Of a stretch of 64,000 nt of DNA, positions 41,968-51,500 are shown one piece after another. The notes under the pieces are model-generated. The model did no database searches. It had not been told where the DNA came from and saw only the letters and a list, made by a program, of their open reading frames with translations. Source of the DNA: Selenomonas sp963528755 (GTDB taxonomy: Bacteria > Bacillota > Negativicutes > Selenomonadales > Selenomonadaceae); the NCBI RefSeq assembly GCF_963528755.1, contig NZ_CAURXA010000004.1, positions 62,001 through 126,000 of the forward strand, written 5' to 3'. Position numbers and translations under genes: made by a program. Numbering within the stretch: position 1 is the first letter of the stretch; each line of letters begins with the position of its first letter.

Positions 41968-41983
41968 TTGCTCTTTGTCGTTT

Positions 41984-42010
41984 TAAGTTTCGTTCTGCTT
42001 ATCACGATAA
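41984..42010 (+). promoter_or_regulatory. Sigma-28-type promoter of the glycosyltransferase operon
   Basis: TAAG (41984-41987), 15 bases, CACGATAA (42003-42010), directly after the flagellin terminator and 28 bases before the first glycosyltransferase start. Confidence 0.7.
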
Positions 42011-42038
42011 CAAGACATGAGCTTATCGGGAGGGCATC

Positions 42039-43418
42039 ATGAAAATATCTGCTTGCTATATCGCGAAAAATGAAGAGCGAAATATTGCCCGATCCTTGCA
42101 GAGTCTGGTAGACGCTGTGGATGAAATCATCGTGGTCGATACGGGATCGACGGACGGGACAAGAGAAATTGCTGAGGCGCTGGGAGCGCGCGTATTGGAT
42201 TTCTCCTGGCAGGATGATTTCTCCGCTCCGAGAAATTTCGCTGTTGAAGCAGCTTCAGGAGATTGGATCGTTTTTCTTGATGCAGATGAATGGTTTGTCG
42301 AACCGCAAGGTGTGCGCAGTACAATCGAAGCGGAGATCGGTGCCGCTTCCGATCTGGAAGCGATGATGCTCCTGCGCCTGAATCTCGACGATCAAGGCAA
42401 AGAATTTTCACGTGACAGAAGTCTGCGCATATTTCGCAATGCACCATGGCTGCGCTATCATGGAAAGATTCATGAGAATGTATACAGCAGCAAAGGCCGT
42501 CTGCGAGTTTCCTATCCCGAAGGACTCGTCCTCAATCATGACGGCTATCGTGGCGGCATAATTGAGGAAAAAATCGAACGCAACTTGTCCCTGATGCTCA
42601 AGGACATTGAGAAGAATGGTCATGCGGAGCGATTTTACCCCGGACTTACGGATTGTTTCTACCACCTTCGACAATACGAACGCTGTTTGGAGATGGCATT
42701 TTCGGGGTTGGAATTCCCTACGTATCCACGAGATACCCGCAGGGGCCTTTATCATGTTGCATTGGAAGCCATGCGATCCCTTAGCCTTCCCTTGGACTTG
42801 ATGTGTGATCTTATGGATTGTGCACAGGCAGAATTTCCTCATCTTCCCGAATTCTATGCAGAAAAAGGCATTCTTCTTTCGTGTAGGGGAGATCTGGAGG
42901 AGGCAGTTTGCAATTTGGAGAAAGCAGCCGTCCTTTTTGAGGCTGCTCGGGAAGATGAGGTGTTTCCGTACTTTTATAAGGGCGGTGGGATTGCCTATGA
43001 ACGTCTTGCACAGATCTATCGCGTTCTGGGGCGTTATGATTTGGCAGCCTTGAATTTTCTGAAAAGCAGCTGCTTTTGTGGAGTGATGCCTCCTTCTGCA
43101 AAGGAACTATTGGAAGAAATGTGCCGCATTTGTGGGATTCAGATGAAGGAATTTGCAGGGAATGGGAGCACGATGATGCTTCCCGCCTTGCTGCAGAAGC
43201 GTTTGCTGCAGGGCAGGCGGTCGGCTTCACCTGCTATGGCACGGATGTGCCGCTGTGGTTTGCTTCTTGTGGCAGCGGCTCGTGTGCCGCGGGCAAAGGC
43301 AGAAATGCTCGCTTTTTTGCCAAAGACTTTGCAGGAAAAGTGGAACGGCTATGAGATTGTGAAGAAGAAAAAGGAGATCGATGATGCGCATATCGGCATG
43401 CTGGATTACACGAAATGA
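42039..43418 (+). CDS. GT2-type glycosyltransferase with TPR-like C-terminal region
   Basis: A 459-residue protein. The GT-A domain covers residues 1 to ~230: KISACYIAKNEERNIARSLQSL, VVDTGSTDGT, the metal motif FLDADEW (DAD 81-83) and RIFRNAPWLRYHGKIHENVY. The rest is helical with TPR-like repeats (FYPGLTDCFYHLRQYERCLEMA). This family (SunS-like) includes enzymes that glycosylate peptides. The sugar and acceptor are unknown; position after flagellin and a sigma-28-type promoter suggest flagellin. GGGAGG precedes ATG 42039. The next gene overlaps its 3' end by 38 bases. Confidence 0.85.
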   Translation: MKISACYIAKNEERNIARSLQSLVDAVDEIIVVDTGSTDGTREIAEALGARVLDFSWQDDFSAPRNFAVEAASGDWIVFLDADEWFVEPQGVRSTIEAEIGAASDLEAMMLLRLNLDDQGKEFSRDRSLRIFRNAPWLRYHGKIHENVYSSKGRLRVSYPEGLVLNHDGYRGGIIEEKIERNLSLMLKDIEKNGHAERFYPGLTDCFYHLRQYERCLEMAFSGLEFPTYPRDTRRGLYHVALEAMRSLSLPLDLMCDLMDCAQAEFPHLPEFYAEKGILLSCRGDLEEAVCNLEKAAVLFEAAREDEVFPYFYKGGGIAYERLAQIYRVLGRYDLAALNFLKSSCFCGVMPPSAKELLEEMCRICGIQMKEFAGNGSTMMLPALLQKRLLQGRRSASPAMARMCRCGLLLVAAARVPRAKAEMLAFLPKTLQEKWNGYEIVKKKKEIDDAHIGMLDYTK

Positions 43419-46212
43419 GGCGAAGAATATAAGCTCTTCCATCGCAAGTGTCGCAGCGAGTGTAGATGAGATTGTTGTCTACGATACAGGATCAGAGGAT
43501 GATACGTGCCGCATCGTAGAGAAGATTCCCAAGGCAAAGCTCTTTCGAGGTTCTTGGCATGACGATTTTGCGGCAGCACGAAACGAGGCGCTTTCCCATG
43601 CGACAGGCGATTGGGTCGTCTTCCTCGATGCAGATGAGCGCTTTTCCGAAGAAACGCGGGGGAATTTGCGCGTCATCCTTGAAGAAGCAAAGGAATATGA
43701 TGCGCTTGCCGTAAAGATCGTGAATCTTGATATCGACGGCGAGAGGGAGCGACGAATCGATCACACCTACGTCGTGCGTGCTTTTCGGCGTTCAACTGAG
43801 ATTCGCTATGTGGGGCGTATCCACGAGCACATTGAGCGAAAGGGGGAGGAACTGCGGCTCGCATTCATCCCGGAGGCCATGTTGGTGTTGCTTCATACGG
43901 GCTATACGGAGAGCCGCTTGAAAGGAAAGGCGGAGCGCAATTTGAAACTCCTCCTGCGGGAATTGAAGCAGACGGAAAGTCCGCAGGATCTCTATCGCTA
44001 CCTGGCTGAGGCGTATGAGGGCGTGGGTGATACGGAACGCGCCCTTCATTATGCGAGGCTTGACGTTGCGGAGGGACCTCGTCCTGTGATCTTCGCCAGT
44101 CGCTGCTATCGCATGCTGCTTTATATGCTGCCGGAAGGAGAGGAGCGCACCCGATTGTTGGAGAAGGCCGTGCGGGACTTTCCAGGCCTGCCGGAGTTTC
44201 ACGCTGAATATGCTGAGCATCTCGCGCGCGATTTGAGATTTTCGGAGGCGGCAGAGGTGATGCAGCAAGCCTTTCGTGCCTATGCTGAGCATGAGGAAGA
44301 TGGCGAAGCCATGGAGTTTGATGATGCGATGCTCGCCGTGGCGAAGGAGCGCACAGCCCTTTGGCAGAAGATCGCGGAAAGGGAGAAGACGCTCAAAATC
44401 TCGGCCTGCACCATCGCGCGTGATGAGGCGCATGATCTGCCGCGCTGGCTCGAAAATACGGCGGTTTACAGCGATGAGCGCATCGTCGTTGATACGGGAT
44501 CTGAAGATGATACGAAGGCACTTGCGGAGGCGGCGGGGGCGCGTGTTTACGATCATCCATGGAGCGATGATTTTGCAGCGGCAAAGAATGCGGCTCTTGC
44601 TCATACAACGGGAGAATGGGTCGCTTTTCTAGACGCCGATGAGTATTTTGCTGCACCACAGCAGGTGCGGCCGTATCTTGCCGCACTTTCCGTCGAGCAG
44701 CCGGAGATCGAGGCGGTCATGCTGACGATCGTAAATCTTGACGAGGATGATCGACTCAGGGAGATCCAGCGCTTTCCAGCCATACGTCTCTTTCGGCGCA
44801 GGAAGGATATTGTCTTTGTTGGCCGAATTCACGAAAGCATTTGCAAGATGGATGGCAAACTTGAGATCAAAATGGAAAGAAGGCATCTGACCGTCCATCA
44901 TCTCGGCTACTCATCGGGGCGCGTGATGAAGAAGATGGAGCGCAATTTTTCCCTACTGCAGGAAGATATCAAAGAAAACGGCGAACAGGACAGGCACTAC
45001 CGTTATTTGGCAGACTGCTACATCGCTTTTGGCGATTGGAGAAAGGCGCTGTACTATGCTCTGGCGGCGCTCGATTCTTCAGCGACTGCCGTCGGCAGTG
45101 ACAGCGATATGTATCGAACGGCGCTGCGTGCGATGCGCGAATGCCGAATGTCGGCTCAGGATATGCTTTCCCTGGCAGAAAAAGCGGCGGAGGAATTTCC
45201 AAGTCTGCCCGATTTTCATGCGGAAAAGGGCAGGATTCTCTTTTCGTCAGGAAGACTCAAGGATGCTGCTGCTTGTCTTGAACAGGCACTCGATATTTTT
45301 ACACATGAAAATGACGCAGGACAGGCCACGCGCTTTGTGGCGGAGGCTCCCGTCGCCTGGCGCGAGCTGGCAGAGATTCGCCTCGCTCTCGGCGAGAAGG
45401 AAAAGGCGAAGGCGGCGATCACTTCCTCCCTGCGCCTCAACCCGTTCAGTGAGGAAGCGCTCGGGCTCTGGCGGAGAATCTGGGGTGTCCCTTGCGGTGA
45501 GGAACTGTACAAGTTCTTCCCGCATACGCCTGAAGCGCTGCGCTTTCTGGCGCGTTGGGCGATTTCTGCGGGAGAGGCCCAGCTCGCGGCTGATGTTGCT
45601 GCAGAGCTTACAGACCGCTCGGGTGAATATTTGCCCGAGGCGGCATGCCTCGTTGCTTGGCAGGTGCAAGATTGGGAAAAAATGGCAGATGTGGCGATGG
45701 AGAACGTTGCCGCTGTGATGCAGGAACTCTTCCTCGTGCTGCTGCTGGCGCTGGCCAAAGGGGATTCCGTGCGTGTACATGCATCGGAGATGCAGTCTCT
45801 TCTGCCTGAGCTGCAGGAGATCCTGTGCAGTTTTGCCAAGAATCAGCCGATCAGCGCAGACCTTTGGGAAGAGTGCCGGGCGTTCCTTCCCGTGCTTGCA
45901 CAAAGACTGCCGAACGAAGTCCTGCTGCGATACGTCAGCATTCTTTCTGCACTGACGCCAGAAAAGAAGTGCGAGGCGGCGACGCTCCTTTTGACAGCGG
46001 AAAAGTGGCAAGCCGCTATGGCTCTTTTGGCGGAGATTCCTGCAGATTCTCCAGCAGCAGATGATGCCTTTTGGCATGACACAGGCGTCGCTTTTTATCA
46101 AATGGGAGACTTTCCTGCAGCGCGCGAGTGCTTTTCGCGTGCGCGGGCTTTGGGTTCAGCGGCGAAAGATATCGCCGCCTATGAAGCATGGATGAAGGGA
46201 GTCGGAGCATGA
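43381..46212 (+). CDS. Double GT2-type glycosyltransferase with TPR-like regions
   Basis: A 943-residue protein with two complete GT-A domains. The first begins MRISACWITRNEAKN (metal motif FLDADERF near residue 82); the second begins LKISACTIARDEAHDL at residue ~338 (metal motif FLDADEYF near 420). Each is followed by TPR-like helices, including YRYLAEAYEGVGDTERALHYA and YRYLADCYIAFGDWRKALYYA; the C-terminal ~250 residues are helical only. The two halves clearly arose by duplication and could add two sugars in sequence or work on different sites. AAGGAG precedes ATG 43381/43384. Overlaps both neighbours, indicating coupled translation. Confidence 0.85.
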   Translation: MMRISACWITRNEAKNISSSIASVAASVDEIVVYDTGSEDDTCRIVEKIPKAKLFRGSWHDDFAAARNEALSHATGDWVVFLDADERFSEETRGNLRVILEEAKEYDALAVKIVNLDIDGERERRIDHTYVVRAFRRSTEIRYVGRIHEHIERKGEELRLAFIPEAMLVLLHTGYTESRLKGKAERNLKLLLRELKQTESPQDLYRYLAEAYEGVGDTERALHYARLDVAEGPRPVIFASRCYRMLLYMLPEGEERTRLLEKAVRDFPGLPEFHAEYAEHLARDLRFSEAAEVMQQAFRAYAEHEEDGEAMEFDDAMLAVAKERTALWQKIAEREKTLKISACTIARDEAHDLPRWLENTAVYSDERIVVDTGSEDDTKALAEAAGARVYDHPWSDDFAAAKNAALAHTTGEWVAFLDADEYFAAPQQVRPYLAALSVEQPEIEAVMLTIVNLDEDDRLREIQRFPAIRLFRRRKDIVFVGRIHESICKMDGKLEIKMERRHLTVHHLGYSSGRVMKKMERNFSLLQEDIKENGEQDRHYRYLADCYIAFGDWRKALYYALAALDSSATAVGSDSDMYRTALRAMRECRMSAQDMLSLAEKAAEEFPSLPDFHAEKGRILFSSGRLKDAAACLEQALDIFTHENDAGQATRFVAEAPVAWRELAEIRLALGEKEKAKAAITSSLRLNPFSEEALGLWRRIWGVPCGEELYKFFPHTPEALRFLARWAISAGEAQLAADVAAELTDRSGEYLPEAACLVAWQVQDWEKMADVAMENVAAVMQELFLVLLLALAKGDSVRVHASEMQSLLPELQEILCSFAKNQPISADLWEECRAFLPVLAQRLPNEVLLRYVSILSALTPEKKCEAATLLLTAEKWQAAMALLAEIPADSPAADDAFWHDTGVAFYQMGDFPAARECFSRARALGSAAKDIAAYEAWMKGVGA

Positions 46213-48599
46213 AGCTTTCCGCCTGCGTGATCGTGAAGAATGAAGAAGAGAATATCGGCACGTGGCTCTCTTCAATGAAGAAGATTGCTGACGAGATGAT
46301 TGTCGTCGATACTGGCTCGACCGATCGTACGGTCGAGATGGCGAAGGCGGCGGGCGCACGCGTCTTTCATCATGCGTGGCAGAATGATTTTGCCGCCGCG
46401 AAGAACTGCGCGTTGGAAAAGGCGAAGGGCGACTGGATCCTCTTCCTTGACGCTGACGAATATTTCAGTCCGCAGACGATTGCCAAGGTGCGCCCGCTCC
46501 TCATGGAGGTGGAGAAAAGCACGAAGCCCATCGTCGGCGTGATCTGCCGGCTCGTCAACATCGACAAGGATCAGGGGAACCGCTTTACGGGAGCAATCTT
46601 CCAACTGCGCATTTTCCGCAATAGTCCCGACCTTCGCTACGAGGGCAAGATTCATGAGCATGTTGTAGATGCTCGTAGGGCGGAGCATGAGATGTTCGCG
46701 ACGCCGGAACTTGTGATTTTCCATACAGGCTATTCACAGCATCTCGTACAAAAAAAGCTTGAGCGCAACCTCGAATTCCTGCGACAAAAGGAAGAGACGG
46801 AGGGCGAGTCGACGGATGACGCTCTGCATTATATGGATTGCTACTATGGCTTGGGCGATTTTGCCAAGGCGGAAGAATATGCACGCAGAGCGATTGAAAG
46901 CAAGATCATCTATCTGGGGCGTGAAGGTGCTGAGTACTGGGGATTGACGCGCGCTTTGCTTGCCCAGAAGCGGCCGAAGGAAGAGATCGTAGCCGTCCTG
47001 GAAAAGGCAATGGAGAAGTACCCTGATCTCGCAGAGTTTCCCATGGAGTATGGACTCTTGGCATGGGAGGAGCACGACTATCTGCTTGCAGAAAAGATGT
47101 TCCGCCTTGGCATGAAGCTCAAGGAGAAGGCGCCTGCGTCGCTTCGATCGGACAACTCGCTGCAGATGTTTCCCTTTGTCTGTGCATCTCTTGGAAAGAT
47201 AGCGGCAATGCAGGGAAGAGCGGACGAGGCATTCGATCTTTTCCTGCGCGGTCTCAGGGAATATCCGTATGACGAGGGGCTTTTCCTCGCCCTTTACGAT
47301 GCTCTCGCAGGCCAGGAAGCGGCGGACGTCATCGCACTTTTCGATACACTCTACGACAGGGAGCACGATGCGCTGTTCCTTACGAGGGCTTTACGCGCAC
47401 GGGAGGCGACGCCGATCGTGCTTTACTATGCGCGATTTTTGCCGCAGGATCAGAAGGATGAAGCATATCTCTACATGGCAGCGAATCGCATGGATGCCGC
47501 AGCGGTGGAATTTTCTGCACGGCTCAAGAGCTTTTCTTCTGTGCTCGCCGAGGCGAAGGGTGAGATGCACATCCTGCCCGAGATGGATGGCGCCTCGCTC
47601 CTGCTTGCCGATGCTTACCGAAAGCAGTGGCGCAGGAAGGCGCTGCCTCTCGTCAGCATCATGATCCCGACGTACAACCGCCCGAAGTTCTTCGAGCTTG
47701 CGCTCCAAAGCGCCCTGTGGCAGACGTATGAGAATCTTGAGATCATCGTCTGCGACAACAGCACGGACGATGAGACGGAAGCCCTTGTCGAAAAGTATCT
47801 GAACGATTCAAGGCTGCAATATCATAGAAACAAGGCGGCAAAGACGAAAGAGGAGAACTTCGTGCCGTTTGAGCAGCTTGCCAATGGTGAGTACCTGCAG
47901 TGGCTGATGGACGACGACATCCTGCTCGACGGCAAGATTGAGAAGATGATGCAGGCGTTTCGCGAGAATCCTGCAGCGAGACTTGTGACTTCAAGGCGTG
48001 CCCTGATTGATGACGAGGGAAGGGTTCTGCCCAATCCCTATGCGGCGAGTGTGCCTGAGATTGAAGCGGATTATTCCGTATTCGAAGGTGCAGTTGTCGG
48101 CAGGGAGACGCTGCTTGGTTGGCGTAATTTCCTTGGAGAGCCGTCTGCCGTCCTCTTTCGGCGGGCCGATCTCAAGCACCACTATTGGCATGCCGAGAGC
48201 CGCGGCTACAAGACAATTTCTGACGTGGCGATGTGGCTGGAACTTTTGGAAGGAGGAGACTGCATTTTCTTCCAGAAGCCCCTGAGCTGCTACCGGCGTC
48301 ACGCGGCGCAGGAGGGGCAGCAGGAGGCTGTAATCCTCTTGAGCCGCTTGGAGTGGCTGCGGCTCATCAAGGAGTATTTTGAGCGCCGCATATACATCAC
48401 GACGGAAGAAGAGTATATACAGCCATTGGAGCTTCTTTACGGCGAGTATCTAGCGGAGCGCGATCGTTTTGATCGTGCGGCGGCAGGTGACTATTGGCGC
48501 AAGTATGAAGATGCGATGCGTGGCGTGCGGCGCATCTTGGCGAAGCTGAAGGAAAAGGGGCGTGCGCATGGCAGGCAAAGAGGAAAAGGAAAAAAATAG
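46209..48599 (+). CDS. Glycosyltransferase with two different GT-A domains and TPR linker
   Basis: A 796-residue protein. The N-terminal domain is of the SunS-like type (KLSACVIVKNEEENIGTWL, metal motif FLDADEYF near residue 82, RYEGKIHEHVV). A TPR-like middle spans ~250-470. The second, classic GT2 domain starts at ~479 (PLVSIMIPTYNRPKFFELALQSALWQTYENLEIIVCDN, metal motif LMDDDIL near 567, and SCYRRHAAQEG). The two domains belong to different GT2 subgroups, unlike the duplicated neighbour. ATG 46209 overlaps the previous stop (ATGA). Confidence 0.85.
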   Translation: MKLSACVIVKNEEENIGTWLSSMKKIADEMIVVDTGSTDRTVEMAKAAGARVFHHAWQNDFAAAKNCALEKAKGDWILFLDADEYFSPQTIAKVRPLLMEVEKSTKPIVGVICRLVNIDKDQGNRFTGAIFQLRIFRNSPDLRYEGKIHEHVVDARRAEHEMFATPELVIFHTGYSQHLVQKKLERNLEFLRQKEETEGESTDDALHYMDCYYGLGDFAKAEEYARRAIESKIIYLGREGAEYWGLTRALLAQKRPKEEIVAVLEKAMEKYPDLAEFPMEYGLLAWEEHDYLLAEKMFRLGMKLKEKAPASLRSDNSLQMFPFVCASLGKIAAMQGRADEAFDLFLRGLREYPYDEGLFLALYDALAGQEAADVIALFDTLYDREHDALFLTRALRAREATPIVLYYARFLPQDQKDEAYLYMAANRMDAAAVEFSARLKSFSSVLAEAKGEMHILPEMDGASLLLADAYRKQWRRKALPLVSIMIPTYNRPKFFELALQSALWQTYENLEIIVCDNSTDDETEALVEKYLNDSRLQYHRNKAAKTKEENFVPFEQLANGEYLQWLMDDDILLDGKIEKMMQAFRENPAARLVTSRRALIDDEGRVLPNPYAASVPEIEADYSVFEGAVVGRETLLGWRNFLGEPSAVLFRRADLKHHYWHAESRGYKTISDVAMWLELLEGGDCIFFQKPLSCYRRHAAQEGQQEAVILLSRLEWLRLIKEYFERRIYITTEEEYIQPLELLYGEYLAERDRFDRAAAGDYWRKYEDAMRGVRRILAKLKEKGRAHGRQRGKGKK

Positions 48600-51500
48600 G
48601 CTGCGCGAAAGAATCGGTGACTGCCTTGCCGTACGCGATTTTGACGGTGCGATGGACGCTGTGCGTGAACTGGCAGAGGATAAGTCGGCAGAGGCAGAAG
48701 CGCTCGGTGCCGCCGCGAGCATCCATATCGAGGCGGGCGACTTTGCGGGGGCAGTTCCTCTCGTTGCGGCGCTTCTGCAGAAGGAGCCGCAGTCCGTCTA
48801 CGGCGCGTTCCTCCATGCGCGAATCCTCTTCGCTGAGGGGAAACCGCTCTCGGCATATGACGCGCTGACGTCACTCCTGAAGCGCGAGGAAGGACTCGCA
48901 CCAATCTACGTCGAGAAGGTTTGCAACCTTCTCGGGCAGACGGCGCGTATCATGGGATTGGCAGAAGAGGCTGCTGCCGCTTACAAAAAGGCGGCGTCTG
49001 CGGCAGAGACTTTCGAGCTTCGCAGGATGGAGTGGAGCAATGTTCTCTTCGCGCTGCATTTTTTGCGCGTGCCGCAGCAAGAAGTGTATCGTGCGCATTG
49101 TGCCTACGCTGAGCTTTTCCGCGATGTGCCGCCGTTCCTCCACCGCCTTCGACAGAAGCGGCGCAAGATTCGCATCGGCTATATCTCGCCCGACTTGCGC
49201 CGCCATGTCGTGCTGCGCTTCGCCGAGGCGCTTTTCACGCATTACGATGCCGAGCGCTTCGAGGTTTACTGCTACCAGAACGGCCCTGAGGACGAGGAGA
49301 GCCGCCGCATCATGCATCTCGTCGACAAGTGGCACAACATCTCGCCGCTCTCACCCTCGGAGGCGGCGCGGCGCATCTACGAGGACGGCATCGACGTCCT
49401 CGTAGATCTCGCCGGTCATACGCGCGGCACGGCGCTTCCTGTGCTCGCTCATCGCCCTGCGCCCGTGCAGATGTCAGGCATCGGCTACTTCGCGACGACA
49501 GGGCTTCCCGCGGTCGACTATATGATCGGCGACGTATGGCTCGACGGTGCGCCGGCGGGCATCAAGGAAGCGCCGTTCTTTACGGAGAAACTGCTCGTGC
49601 TTGCACATACGCACCTCTGCTATACGCCCGAGGCGGACGCACCGCCTGCGGGCGCTGCGCCATGCCTGCGGAAAGGCTTCGTGACCTTCGGCAGTTTCAA
49701 TGCCTTCGCCAAGGCTTCGGACGAGACGCTCGCGGTGTGGGCGCAGATTCTTGCAGCAGTTCCGAACGCGCGTCTGCTCTTGAAATCTGCCGCCTTTTCG
49801 AGCGAGGAGGGATGCGTCGCCGCACTTGAGCGGTTGCAAGCGGCAGGCATCGAGCCTGCACGCGCCGAGCTGCGCCCCGATACTCGTGAATACCTACATG
49901 AGTATCACGACGTAGACATCGCTCTCGATCCGTTCCCCTATCCCGGCGGCGGCACGACGTTCGACGCGCTCTACATGGGTGTTCCCGTCGTCACGCTCAA
50001 GGGAGATTCGCACGGCGCGCGCTTCGGCTTCAGCATCCTCGCCAATCTCGGGTTGGAGGATCTGGCGGCAGCGGATGCGGCAAGCTATGTAGAGAAAGCT
50101 GTGGCGCTGGCGAAAGATGCGGAGCTTCTTGCCGCCCTGCACGGGAATCTGCGCTCCATGATGGAAAATTCGCCTCTGATGGACGGCGCTTCTTATGTCG
50201 CCGCTCTCGAAGCCGGCTATGAAACGACACTCGCCGCGCACGATGCGACTGAGACGCTTCCTTCCCCCGAAGAAGCTGCGAGGCTCGCCATTGCGCTCAA
50301 ACGCTTTTTTGCGGCAGGGGACTTGCGTCAGGCGCTTGCCGCTGCCGACGCGCTCCTTGCTGCAGGCAGGGCATCGCGCGATGTATGGCGGCTTCTGGCA
50401 GGGCTTTACGTCGATGCCGAAGAGGGGGAGAATGCCGCGCGTGCGGCTGGACTGTACCTTGCAGACAAGGCGGATAGCTTTGGCTTTCTCTTGCGTGCGC
50501 GCGCCGTATTCCTGCTCGGCCGTTGGCGCGATGCGCTCGAAGATGCACGCCGTGCACTCGCCCTCGGCACACTCTCACGTGGGGAGCAGGTGCTCGCGCA
50601 CAACCTCGTCGCGCGCATCTGCCGCAGTATGGGTGAGATTGAAGAAGCTCTGTGCGCGGAGAAAGCGGCGTTTGATGTCGCCGATACGCTCGAAGACAAG
50701 GCGGCATCATGGAGCAACTACCTCTTCGCCCTGCACTATGTCGAGCGCGAGCCGCGCTTCCTGCTCGATGCGGCACGCCGCTACGGAGAGCTTTTCAAAG
50801 ACGTGCCGAGATGGAAGGGAACGCCGAAGCGGCGCGAGAAGATTCGCGTCGGCTACATTTCGCCCGACTTCACGTTCCATATCGTCGCGCTCTTCAGCTT
50901 CGCCTTTTTCACGCACTTCGACAAGACCCGCTTCGAGGTCTTCGGCTACTCGCTTGCGGGAGAGAATGCGATGGCAGAGGAGCTTTCTTCTCATGCGTCG
51001 GCTTGGCGCTATGTGGGCGGCGAGACTCCCGCAGAGATTGCGGAGAGGATTCGCGCTGATGAGATCGACATCCTCTTTGACCTCGCGGGGCACAGCGCAA
51101 ACAATGCGCTTCCCGTGCTCGCGCTGCGTCCTGCACCCGTGCAGATCTCGGGTATTGGCTACTTCGATACGACGGGGCTTTCCGCTGTCGACTACTTCCT
51201 GACGGACGTGCATACCGATCCCGTTGGGGAAAACGACGCCTGTTTTACAGAGAAGCTTCTGCGCTTGCCCGAGAGCCACCTTTGCTATCGGGCGAGGGGA
51301 AAATCTCGAATCGCGCCTTTGCCTGCGCGGGAGAAGGGCTGTATTACGTTCGGCTGCTTCAACAACTTCGCGAAGGTCACGGACCAGGTGCTGCATCTCT
51401 GGGCGAAGATTCTCCGCACCGTGCCGCGCTCGCGTCTCTTCCTCAAGACGGCAGCGTTCGATGCGGCGGACGGCAGGCAGGAGGCGCTCCGCCGCATCGA

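Noticed and set aside
40503..42005. 500-codon minus-strand frame opposite flagellin
   Set aside because: Shadow of the strongly codon-biased flagellin gene; it includes the terminator and promoter region, which a real gene would not.
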